From Halocafeteria seosinensis (Eukaryota > Sar > Bigyra > Bicosoecida), in the NCBI GenBank assembly GCA_001687465.1, contig LVLI01001591.1:1-27530 (forward strand): a stretch of 27,530 nt of DNA, given 5' to 3'. This document shows, in pieces, positions 10,534 through 21,200 of the stretch. The position numbers and the translations under genes are program-made. Positions within the stretch are counted from its first letter, which is position 1, and every line of letters begins with the position of its first letter. The notes beneath the pieces were generated by a model. It worked only from the letters and a program-made list of their open reading frames with translations, was not told the DNA's origin and did no database searches.

Positions 10534-11631
10534 TGATGCTTCTTTAGTCAGCTCATCGTCCTTGTCAAGTGGAGAGGGTTGACCTTGAACGGCAGCCGTA
10601 TATCCTGGTTGTCGGCTTTGTCCCCTCCGTGTCGGGCTTGCTGTTGGGGTCTGGTTTCTTTTCCCCTCCAATTGTTTTGCCTCCGTCCATATTTGGTGTC
10701 CAACGAATGCAATGTGACAGAAAAATGCGCAAGCAGAATTATCCACTTGAAAATTTGAATGTCTATCTAGAATATTCCACCACCAGTGAAAATGGCGCAA
10801 CGCAATGGGAGGAGATATGCAATTTCCGCCGACTGACTGACTGATTGTACAGTGTGGCGCTTAAGATTACCGCTAACACTGCCAGTGCATGGCAATCCTC
10901 GTGATCACACCAAACCAACACAATATTCATCAGACTTCTTGTCTGCGCAGCAGAAGCGCACTGGCAGCCAGAGAAAGGGGGGCTGCTCCGCGCTGAATGG
11001 ATTATTTGCCCCAACGGCATATTTAGCGCACTGCACCTGGAGCGGAATATTCAAATATCTCCCCAAAGTGTGTGCACACAGCACGCACAAAAGCTTATAT
11101 GCAACGAGAAAGGTACCCCGTGAGCTCATTCAGGGGTACATGGTATTGTAGCATGGATAAAGGCGAGAGAAAATGGTGTAAGGACGGCAAAACGCGAGCT
11201 TCACTACCGTACCTCAACCATGGTTTCTTCAGCTCTACATGTATTATCCACCAATAATACCTCATCTGTGTCGAAGATGAAACATACCATTATGAGTCTT
11301 GAAGGGGCCTTGTGGATGCCAACACTGGAGTAGAAAACGCTGGATGGGGGCAAAAGTGCGCTCAGAGACGCTTCACTTGTTTCATTCTGCGTTTCAACAT
11401 TCATCCAATCCAACTTGCCTGGAACACTCCAGCTGTGTGATCAAACCATCACGAAGTACCGTATGCCTTCAACCACTTGCCGAGTTTGATACCATTCACT
11501 ATGAGCGGCTGCGATCAATCAGCCACTACGGACTGCGTCTTCTGACACGTGTCTGAAGTCGTCTACTACCAGTACAGTACAATACATGTACAGTTGTACA
11601 GTACGGTATTACGAGCTCATGTCAACTTGAG

Positions 11632-11692
11632 ATACGTGCAAGAGGAAACTAACAACAATATCCTCCCAATCCTATTAAGCAATGAACTGCTA
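11632..11692. repeat. 61-bp direct repeat, copy 1
   Basis: Identical over 61 bp to 11878-11938, offset by 246 bp. It starts atacgtgcaagagg and ends gaactgcta. The spacer between the copies is 185 bp. Confidence 0.95.
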
Positions 11693-11877
11693 GCGAGTCA
11701 AGCGGCTGTGTCGAGACGGGGGAGTAAGGACGAGACGGAATGGAACGTTCGGAAGACACGCATGGGGGAGGGAACGGGAGCCAGGAGAGAAGAGTGACGA
11801 AGAACTGAGACGGAAAGCACGTCTCGGGTGAATCCGGATTCGAGAACAGCCGAAGAGCAAGCTACACGAATTGACTC
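11693..11877. mobile_element. 185-bp spacer with short terminal inverted repeat
   Basis: The segment between the two 61-bp direct repeats has GAGTCAA close to its left edge (11695-11701) and TTGACTC at its right edge (11871-11877), a 7-bp inverted pair. It is purine-rich and has no convincing ORF. This could be a tiny non-autonomous insertion, or the remainder of a tandem duplication with the inverted pair arising by chance. Confidence 0.3.
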
Positions 11878-11938
11878 ATACGTGCAAGAGGAAACTAACA
11901 ACAATATCCTCCCAATCCTATTAAGCAATGAACTGCTA
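11878..11938. repeat. 61-bp direct repeat, copy 2
   Basis: Second perfect copy of 11632-11692. Confidence 0.95.
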
Positions 11939-12037
11939 CCATGCGGAGGTCCCATGGGATGTGACGGAAACGGATACTGAAGTTCGGGTCTGCGTCAATG
12001 CTTTGAAGTCACTCGTTTATGCTGCCTCTCTCCTAGT

Positions 12038-12130
12038 GGAACAGCGGGCCTGTAGCTGCCAGACACGGACGCCAGCTGCTACCTCAGTGTAGCGGCTAAC
12101 ATCCAACTGCCGGTGGGCCATCAGTCACAC
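12038..12130 (+). repeat. Dispersed repeat R, diverged fragment
   Basis: Aligns with 84-180: both begin ggaacagcgggcc and share the ccggtgggc-at-c/tgtcaca block near the end, with several differences and small gaps between. It is older or more degraded than the 3590 copy. Confidence 0.6.
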
Positions 12131-12632
12131 CTTCGTCGTCGTACTTGAGATCCTTAAGAACTTCGAGGCCTGCCTTGGGGGGACACGAAGGAAATATTCA
12201 ACCGCTTACCAATGCAAAATCGTTGGCCATTGACTTCTGCAAGGACAGAAGGAGCGTTGAGCGGTTGTTTGATTTGAAATCTTTGCGCAAAACTGGGGCG
12301 AAAGCACGATTACATAGTCTTGCTTTTATATACACCTGCCCTCGCTGTTGTCTGTAGTGCATGACCTTAAACGCTTCTAATAGGCTGTTTCAGCCGTAAC
12401 TGCCAGCGAAGTCTCGTTTTGAGAACCACTCCCGAAGTAGTAGTACGGACAGCTACAGTGTTAACAATGAATGGATGCCAAAAGGACTACCATCTCAAGT
12501 TCAGCTTTTCAACACCTATCCCTTTTGACGAAGCGTTATCGATGAGAGAGTGCATTCAGACAATGATCACGATTAGTGCGGTGCAAACAGTGCACTCAAC
12601 TTTCGAAAAACTACCGATTCGGCAGCAAACTG

Positions 12633-14296
12633 CTATCTTTTCCTCGTTTTGATTTTACCCGTTGATACTAGAAAATCCAGAAGATCCCACATGGCCAATC
12701 CCCAGCCGCCGATTTGCAGCATACTTTGTCCTGTTTTGGCAACCCCAGCGAAAGGAGGAGTCCTCCCAAGATCGTCAAAAGAAGTATTCCAAAAGATCCC
12801 AGTTATCAGTTTCCAGTTGCCAGCTATGTGAATAGCGAACTGAAAGAGCACAAGCAAAGCAGCTAGGTAACGTAACACTTGTTCAACTGATACTTTGGAA
12901 ATAGACCACCAGCAACAGCGACGGTAGACATGGTAGGTGCAAGACGGACAGCACTTTAACGTCACCTGGAACAAATTGCCGAACAGCTCCCCCTTAAAAG
13001 TCAAGAGTAGAGCAATCACCGCGAACACTCCAAGGGCTAACGTACTGTAAAAGCCAATGAAAAACTAAAACTAAAACGATTATGAATGCATACACATATA
13101 TATGGTATATGAGTGAGCGAATGCCGGTTCAACTTACAGGGGAAATGAAGCCTGAAACCTGGTCAAACCCTCGCACCCCGCAATCGCATCGAAAGCAACG
13201 AAGGGGATATACCAGATATTGGAGGAAAACAGCCTCGAAAATCTCACATGAACTGGAATCTTGGTAACATTCTTAGTCCAGCTGCCGAGGAGGCTAAGCG
13301 ATCGTTCAATTTCGGACTTCCCGATCACATTTAACATATTCCGCTCTATTCTCCAGTTCAATGCTGCCACAACGAAACACAATACGACAATGATAATAAG
13401 ACTACTCGTAGGACCGAATGTGGCCTTTCTAGCTTTGACCCACGCTGTCAATCCGCAATCATCTTTCTCAGTCAAAGATAACACGTCAGCAAAGGTGTCG
13501 GTAGCATTTCGTGGCACGTCTAGGCATCGAGTTCTCGTAACATTAGCAAAGGTTATACCTTCCGGAAGAACGTAGGGGCTAGTAGCTCTCCTTCGAAAGT
13601 TCATGTACGTAACCAAATAATCCGGGTTGTCGTAGAAACTGCGGAAATGGAATGACTGATACGTTTTGAATGCATATCTCATCAATTGGGGTGAGCCACT
13701 TACGAAGTGGCGTCATATCCGGCAACTCCACACTTTTCGAAAGAGGCAGTACTCTCCATTGAAGACTGAAGAGCTTCGGTAAATTTAATATCGGAAGAGC
13801 ACACAACCGTATTGAGCTTCACCAGGTTGCTGAATTAGAGACTTGCGGGAACGTCTTGTGGGAAATTCGTAAAACTTCCAACCTCTGAATACACAAAGCA
13901 TTCACCCTTCATTGCCTCAGAAACTTGAAGAATGGCTCCCATTATTGCAGCGAGTACGAGTATTGTCCTCAATGTCATTAAAAGACGTGCAAAGATAAGA
14001 TTTCCTTTCAGCTGGTTATAGAAGGGGTTAGTGGCGAAGGCTATCATACGCCGCAAGGATGATTCCGGTTCCTGGTACGCTAAATCATCAGGGTGCGCAC
14101 CGCTACCCTCCTCTTCTCCGTCTTTATCGGTATTTTTTGGAGGAGCGATTTTCACGGTCGTTTGCTCATCAGAGAGAACAACCTCCTCGTCGTTTGCGCG
14201 TCCGTTTCCTTGCTGAGACTGATAAGCCGGACCTGGAGGGCGAGGATTGTCTTCAGACCCCGCTCCCTCGGCTATTACACGTTGACCGTCTGGCAT
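12633..14296 (-). pseudogene. Four-TM membrane protein C of tandem family, interrupted by a stop
   Basis: Exons 14296-13704, 13638-13138 and 13044-12633 reproduce the A/B structure exactly: two phase-2 introns, gtaag donors, ttccgcag and ttttacag acceptors. It starts at MPDGQRV and has 501 codons before the terminal stop. Codon 154 (13835-13837) is TAA where A and B have the tyrosine of an L-Y-F-x-N-L motif. One base change from a tyrosine codon explains it. Everything downstream stays open and conserved, including NTVVCSS, NVT and NAT sequons, CGLTAWVKA, SNIWYIPFV, LALGVFAVIA and LLDFLVS. It is therefore a very young pseudogene, a sequencing error, or a gene read through at that TAA. If translation stops there, the product keeps only TM1. 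Confidence 0.8.
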
Positions 14297-14789
14297 GGCG
14301 CACTAATTAGAAGATTCTCCCTTAATGTTCCTTCCCGGGAGGTCGATTTATTGTGCGTTTATGCCTAGTAGAAGAATGGCGCAACCAAAACGGACCTGTT
14401 TCCCCTTAATAAAGGGGTTATACCACTATGTAGCTGACAAAATCAGTACACCGTATTAAGGTGCCAACAAAGCCATTTATGGAAACGAGTGTACTAATTC
14501 TTTTGGAATGTATGCCAATAATACCGTCAAATTGAATACCGTCAACGGCGGAATATCCAAATATCCCTACCGGAGTTCGATTCAGACTAGTCACTTTGAC
14601 TAAACGTGAGTCAAACAGCAAGAAGATTGTGGTAGCTTTTACTGCACGTCGAAAACGCTGTAAAATTGGGCGTTGGGTGAACGAAAATAGTTCCGTACGA
14701 TTTCTTGGCTCAATTTGCTGCTACCGCCACCGCTACTTGGGAACCCAATCCCAAGATTACCCGTCTGGACTATACTGTCTAAGTCCCTT

Positions 14790-15500
14790 GACTAGAAAGC
14801 CTTCCTCTTTAGTTCCCCGGTTGAAACGACGAAGTCGGAAAAGGCCTCAAACAGCCAGTCTCCATCCGCCTAATTGCAACGTCGTCAACATTGTCTTCCC
14901 GTGTCGATAATAATAATTCGCTGAATGAAGGACGTCCAGTGATGTAGTTAAGAAATTTCCGGTTAGGAGTCCACGTTACCTACAAAGTGTTGTACAAATT
15001 GAAAGAGGGGGAACGAAGAAGCTGAATGGTTCAGAACCAGGTAAATTGACCAACACTTCCTTTAATCCTGCAGCAACGCCTTCTGATTACCTAGCATGGG
15101 CGCATTGAATAGAGTGAGGTGCAACAGCAGGAAACGTATGAGCGCTAGTTCTGCCGGTCACCACAAAGCGCAGTATGACAATTATGATCAAATTATTTGG
15201 CGGATCCAACATGGCCGTACTGGCTTTAACCCAGGGTGTCAATCCGCATTTGTCTAAGGACAAGACGTCTGTTGAGGGCTTCGTCCCACTCGATCCCGCT
15301 CTAAGACGTAGAGCTCCTCTGAAATTAAGTGAAACCTAACTTCCGACTACACAAAGCACTCCTCTGTCATCGCTTCCAGAACTGACCAATTGCACCAGGG
15401 ATCGAAGCGATTACGAGCAGATTTTGCATTTTTTGACGTGAAAACGGGGCATCAGAAAAATGCCCTTTAACTCGTTGAAGAAAGGATTAGCACTCACCGT
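14790..15500 (-). pseudogene. Decayed fourth copy (D) of the tandem membrane-protein family
   Basis: Reverse-strand fragments match all three exons of A-C in the right order. From 15490 to 15340: NPFFNELKG, then EECFVYSE, in shifted frames (exon 1, around TM1). From 15260 to 15170: DVLSLDKCGLTPWVKAS followed by a hydrophobic LIIIVIL stretch (exon 2, TM2). From about 14970 to 14830: GKTMLTTLQLGGWRLAV followed by a stop (exon 3, C-terminal motif). Frameshifts, stops and large deletions separate the pieces, and the usual start region is missing. It abuts the 3' end of the TFIIA gene, whose stop is at 15517. Confidence 0.75.
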
Positions 15501-15516
15501 AGTCCTCTTCCTACGA

Positions 15517-16819
15517 TTACCAAGGCATGTTACAGTTACCTTGAGTATCCAATTCGAGCTTACATCTAGAAAAGATTAGATCGACTCCTCCAATGCATAT
15601 CACACCTGGGCCAAGCTGAACAGTCAATTTGTGTTTCCTTTTCCGGCGAGAGTAAACTGCTTTAGATACCAGAACGTTGAGCTTCCGAGTTTGCTCATTG
15701 TCTGGAGTGCAATGAGTGCCTTGCTGTGACCCTCCGTTGGTTTCTTGACTATTTCTCTGTCGAAGTCTCTCCGTTACAACAGGACCTTGAAGGGCATCCT
15801 CTATTTCGCTGTCATCCAAGTCCGACCCAATCGTATCGCTATCATTTTCTTCACCGACGTTAGTGTTCTTGGTCCCCTCGAAATCATCTGGCCGAGTTGC
15901 TGTATCAGTCTCAAGGTGAATCTCCCGCGGCTGTTCGTGGGCGCAGTCATTAACAGATGAGAATGTGATATTCCCAGAGGCAAACTGTTCGCGCAATATT
16001 GCTTCCAGTTCTTCATCCCCTTCGTTATCAAATGTCTCCGTCGGTGTTTCGTTCATTTCACCATCGTTCAAACCATGTGAATAAATGTATTCAGGTTGAC
16101 CGTCTTCACCATCCCCGTTTGTGCTTTCCTGACCATCAGTTTGTGTACTGGACAGACAATGTTGAATTGAAGGTGATGCCCACATTGGTGTGCTGGTGTT
16201 CAGTGATTGACTGGAATCGTCCTTCACGTCAGGCTCGTTTCCCTGCAAGTCCACGACTAGCTGAATTCTACCACGCTACAATGCGATTCCGCACACACCC
16301 ATTCCTTACCTTATTTACCGCCGTATCTCCTGCACGCGTCATCGTCGTATCTGATGCTTCGAGTTTTTTCACTCCAGTATCTACTCGCGAGTACCGCCGT
16401 GTATTGAGTGCTCTAATTACGGGTGGAGCAGTACCGGTCTCCGTTATTTTCTCATGCCATCTCTGCAGACACAGAATGCTTATACCATCTCGTCCTCCAG
16501 CATCACACTCTACTTAACGCCTTACCGAAATGATTCTTTGAAATGTTTCCTCAGAGATTTGCTGGTGCTGTGGGCTTTCCCCGTTCGTGGTGGTTTGCTT
16601 CCTCTCTTGGGAAGCCTGCCTTTGCACTTTCTTCTGTCTCTTGTCCTGAACTTTCTGGGTCGCTTCCTTTTGATTATGCCCCCGCTTTTTACCCCTGTGT
16701 CTCCTCTGGTCATCTATTTCTGAGCTTTCCTCTGCTTTAATCCATCCATCGCGCCGTATACGACTCTCCACCGACTCAATGATGGTGTCGTACAGCACCC
16801 GAGCCAAACAAGTCGTCAT
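15517..16819 (-). CDS. Transcription factor IIA large (alpha/beta) subunit
   Basis: Exons 16819-16526, 16462-16310 and 16260-15517 join in phase 0 to about 396 residues; introns are 63 and 49 nt with gtaagg donors and tgcag/ttcag acceptors. The N-terminus (VLYDTIIESVESRIRR, then SEETFQRIISRWHEKI spanning the first junction) matches the helices of TFIIA-alpha that form the four-helix bundle with the small subunit. The middle is acidic and low-complexity (exon 3), as in other TFIIA large subunits. The C-terminus (SRRKRKHKLTVQLGPGV then GGVDLIFSR) matches the TFIIA-beta barrel that binds TBP-TATA. TFIIA stabilises TBP on promoters in the nucleus. Odd points: about 60 K/Q-rich residues (24-84) separate the two N-terminal helices, and the end (DTQGNCNMPW) differs from the usual G-E-x-x-W; a gtaact site there could lead to a further exon. 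Exon 3 lacks its own ATG, supporting the spliced model. Confidence 0.8.
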
Positions 16820-17675
16820 TCTCCCAATACCACCAAATCTATCTGAGATCTCAATGCAGAGTATTGTGCTCTATGGAGAGCGACGTTCCCTTATGCCTCC
16901 GTATGGAGTGCTCTAACAAACCAATTTGTAACGAGATGTCAACTTCACAAGGGAACGAAGCAAGGATTCATTCATGCAGGTTGCCACGTTGCAATGCCAA
17001 CATAAACGCAACAGACTGGAAATGACGTCAAGAAACAGTAATAGTGGTTGAGTAGGGATGTCAGCACTACAGACGTTGCCAACAAGGACACAACATTCGG
17101 TGTACTCAGTGTCAGAGTGTCAGTGTGTGGGTTAATACATGTATTGCTCCTACCGGAAGACATGTAGTCTACAGGCTACGGTAGGCCGTGTGTGGGGTGA
17201 ATCATACCAACTTCTTCACGTTGTGGCGTATCAACGTGACAGACAGTTTGGCCGTCATCAGCTTTCGAGAAGTTCCGCATCTCCCTTGTTTGTTGTTGTG
17301 TCAGTGTGAACAGTACCAGTTGTGGTCCACCAGGTCCAGCTGAAATTGGTAGGGCACGGAGCGCAATGCCGTACACGCACATGCGCATGGACATGGAGGC
17401 ACGAATATCCCATTCATGGTACTTGTATCAACTGGCGAATGCAGACACCATCCTCTTCATTTTGCGAAGTGGCACAGCAATTCAAATTACATGTATCGAG
17501 ACTAAGACGATTCGCTGGATTGGGATTCAATCAGGAACGGAGCCTTCAGGAATAAACTCTGTTGTAGTACATTGTAGGGGCTTCATATTGTGGATGTTTC
17601 CGGGTCGAAAGTCAGGATGAACATCACGAGGATGTGTGAAGCAGATTACACTGCACGATCCAAGAGTAGGCAGAG
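16820..17675. other. Intergenic region with a repeat R copy
   Basis: Upstream region of the TFIIA gene. It contains two TACATGTA palindromes (17136, 17488) and a repeat R copy. Short ORFs on both strands follow the repeat and are not considered genes. Confidence 0.5.
17137..17310 (-). repeat. Dispersed repeat R, inverted copy
   Basis: Reverse complement of the right half of the 3590-3895 copy: attgctcctaccggaagac, gtgtgtggggtgaa, cttcttcacgttgtggcg and the gacagtttggccgtcatc block are shared in order, ending near tccgcatctcccttgtt. Several small differences show that it is not a recent duplicate. Confidence 0.75.
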
Positions 17676-17962
17676 ATGGCAAATCGGCGGTCTGACGAAG
17701 CACATCAGGTCGCCGCCAAATCGTTGGAGGCACCTGCCCTTAAGTTGTTAAAGTATGCTCTCTCTTCCTCAGAGCAAAATAGCTCCGCAGCGTCCGTGTC
17801 ATTCTCGTCGTCGGCATTTGAAGTCACAGTTTTTCAGTTGTTTGTTTCTACAAGCTTGTGGTTGTATTTCCTTTCTTTTTGTAGAGACGTATTGAAAACA
17901 CAATACCTGCCCACAAGATAATGACCCAATGCGAAATTTGGAGCTCGTTATCACAGAAGTGA
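17676..17962 (+). CDS. Possible two-exon small protein (about 74 aa), unrecognised
   Basis: Tentative model: exon 1 17676-17822 starting MANRRSDEAHQ, exon 2 17885-17962 ending SSLSQK, joined in phase 0. The acceptor (cctttctttttgtag) is very strong; the donor (gaa|gtcaca) is weak. The joined product would be a hydrophilic helical protein with a serine-rich middle. The same acceptor could instead belong to the 5' leader of the large receptor-like gene downstream. No family recognised. Confidence 0.25.
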
Positions 17963-18208
17963 CGAAGAGTTTGTGCCGTTATCACACTGGGATACATGTA
18001 GTTCTCTTTCGAACTGCTAATCGAACCTGTTTTGCGACGACCAGTCATTGCGACTTCGGTGCTGGCTGCGCTGCTAAAGAACAAGTCGTTTATGCAGGGT
18101 AGTACGGCAGGTACAAAAGTCAAGTTTGATCATTACACTGGGAGCGTAAAACTTGGAGACAGGAGACCCTCTGGCAAGGCCGGAGCTGAATTCTGTTGGA
18201 CCTGGAAA

Positions 18209-21200
18209 ATGCTTACAGGAACACGCTTCCCAGCTCCAGTTCAGGCAGGAGTGGGAGTCATTCTCGCATGTGCTCTGGTGGGTGCATTAGTGACGCCGAC
18301 AGATGCAGCCGATACAAGCACTAATAGTGTTTTCTTGGGAGAAAAGACGGACTATGAGTGGAGACTGCCGACTCTGTGTGATGTGAACGCGGATGGCCTC
18401 TTGGACGTCGTACACGTGCGCAAGGAACTGGGAAATGACACAACCTCAGCGAAGGGGACAAACTTAATTGTGTGGAGCCAAGATGTGGGTAAAACACTAC
18501 CGCAGTTCGAAGATGAGCATCTTGCACTGGAAATCGGCCCTGGATCGGCAACCATCGAGGATCTGAGGTGCGCTGATATGACGGGCAACGGCTTCACCGA
18601 TATCGTTATTGTGATAAGTGGTGTGAGCGAAGCGGACGACCGCATGGAACTTCTGGAAAATGACGGCCAGATACCATTCCCAACGTTTCGAAACTATACA
18701 ATAGCGGACAGCAAATCAGTTTCTTATCTCGTCGCTCCCGAAGTGACAATCGAAGACTGCAATGGAGATGGGCACAACGACGTGTTGTTTGCTGGCCATG
18801 ACGACATCGGTGAGGAGAATTCGCTCTTCCTCTTGGTGAATAATCGAGCGAATGAGACTTTTGAAAAACAAGTGATGTCAGAAACATCGCTTGTATATGA
18901 TGTGCACCCAGTAGACCTTGACAAAGACGGGGACATGGACGTTCTGGTGGGGCAATCAGGTGCCGCCGGATTGATTCTCCTAGATAACAAAGGGGGTTGG
19001 CTCCCCAGCATGGAGGTCCATAGAAATTATGGATACAAGTATGTTTTTTCCGTCAGTGCTGCAGATCTGGACAACGATGGCAAGTTAGAAATTGTACTCT
19101 ACGACGACGATCCCTCAGGTATTTACTGGGTTGGTGATCCCAAAGAATACTATCCAGATTACTTCAGGTTGCATAAGATATCTTGCAGCACTGAGGGTAC
19201 AATACCTCGGATCAATCTGTGCGCAAAATCCATGTACACGTGGGACGTAAATGACGACGGGTGTATCGACATTCTTTTCCAATTTGACAACGGCATCAGG
19301 TGGATGGAAAACGACTGCAACTCGTTTCCTACGGAGCTGCCAATCCACTCTTTGACGAATTCTTCGAACAACTTGAGAGATGTTAGGCTTTTAAAAAAGC
19401 TCAAGCACCATCATACGATAGTGCTCCATAAGAAGGGTTATTCCTATTTTGCGCACTTTGCCCCCATATCGGTAGTAATTCCCGGTTCTGTGCAACCCTA
19501 TTATTACGTATTTGCGAACGGTTCGCTCCCTGTTGAAACGGACACATTTCGAGACGTCTCAGTGGACCATCTTGAAGTTATCTTACAAGATACTCCATAT
19601 GTTTCCAACCGTTCATTTCACCGCGCGCAAGCAAAGACGGGAAAAATTTCCGGTTCTGTGAGGGCAATCTACAGCTTTGCCTTTCTTAGTACTGACTTCA
19701 GTCGGCTAGACATAAACTTCTCCAGAAGTCTTATCTCCGAAGTTGGCGAAAACTCGTTTAGAAATGCGTGGTTAAGGAAAGTGGATCTCTCCCATACAGG
19801 TGCCTTGACTAGTATTCAAGCTCATGCATTTCACAGTGCTCATATGCAAGATGTTTCACTGGAACATAGCAACGTGCAGAGCATCGGCCAGTTCGCCTTC
19901 GCAAACTCGAGTGTAAAACAAACTGTCACTGCCACGCATTGTTCCCTGAAGCAGATCGAATACGGCGCGTTTAGTGTTTCCTCAATAGGAACTCTTAATT
20001 TGGTCGATGTCCCCGTGAAGACGATTGAACGGTTCGCATTTGAGGGTATGGTTTCTGACCACTTCATCTTGCACAACTTAGCTGATCAAAACATTGAGGT
20101 CCTGTCCATTGGAGCTTTTCAACACATTGCAGTGAACAAAGCAGACTTGGGCAGCAATCGCATCGCCCAAGTGCAAACCGAGTCGTTTCTTGGCGCCAGA
20201 ATAACCACCGCCAACCTGGATAAGATGCAGGTAGACGTACTCGCAGCCAACGCGTTTAGCATGGTTCGGGGACATGTTTGGTCGTTGAAAGAGTTGTCGA
20301 CGAACATCCTTCCGCAGGGGGTATTCGAAGGTGCCTCTTTGCACCACTTGCTTTTTGGCGGTAGCGATATCGAAAGAGTGGAAGCAAACGCGTTTGCGTT
20401 TGCAGACGTTTCTCGAATAGAGCTCAACAACCTAGTTCAGCTGGAGTTTGTCAACGAAAGCGCCTGGAAAAGTGCAAAGCTGGGCAGCCTTTATTTGTCT
20501 AAGACGGATCTTGTGCAATCGCGGCAGTGCTTTCCGAAAGAAACCTTCTGCTATGTGAACGTGCGTACGCCAACTGGAGTCTTAGCCCCCTCATGCCAAT
20601 TGGTTCCCATCGGGTACTACTGTCCTGGCGACGGCACTCAGGTATCTGAGTGCATTCCTGGACATTACTGCTCTTTTACAAGCGCCACAAAGAAACCGGA
20701 TCCGTGCCCTGCCGGAATGTATAACGACTACAAGGGACAAACATCGCCAAGCAGCTGCGTCGGTTGCCCAAGCGGTCGGTTTTCTTCCAAACCAGGAACA
20801 ACAAGTGTTTCATGTTCATTTTGCGATCGTGGTACATTCAATAATGAAACTGGAGCTTCATCAATTGCTGAATGCCTTCGGTGTGCCCCTGGAAGGTTTG
20901 CAGGCTTTGGCAGTAGCTCTTGCGAACAATGCCCCGCAGGACGATTTTCCTCCACTAACGGGAATGAGAAACTGTCCGATTGCGAGGAGTGTCCACTGGG
21001 GAGATTTTCGGTAAGTGCTGGGGCCAGTAGTGCTCAAGCATGTGAGGTGTGTCCTGAAGGCAAGACAACCTCTTCTCGAGGGAGTGCATCAGTGAAATCA
21101 TGCAAACCTGTCCCGAAGACCTGTCCATCCGACACCCAGGTACTTGTAAACGAAGAGTGTGTTTGCCCGTCAGGAACTCATTGGGACGGAGAAGAGTGCA

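Larger units (their letters stand above)
10801..12632. other. Spacer between genes B and C: repeats, no gene seen
   Basis: Holds a 61-bp perfect direct repeat (11632 and 11878), a diverged fragment of repeat R (12038-12130) and two TACATGTA palindromes (11236, 11583). ORFs of 60-100 codons occur on both strands, but none shows conserved motifs or a credible gene structure. Confidence 0.5.

Noticed and set aside
11698-11955. 85-aa minus-strand ORF in the direct-repeat segment
   Set aside because: It includes part of the repeat and purine-rich spacer; no homology or codon character supports it.
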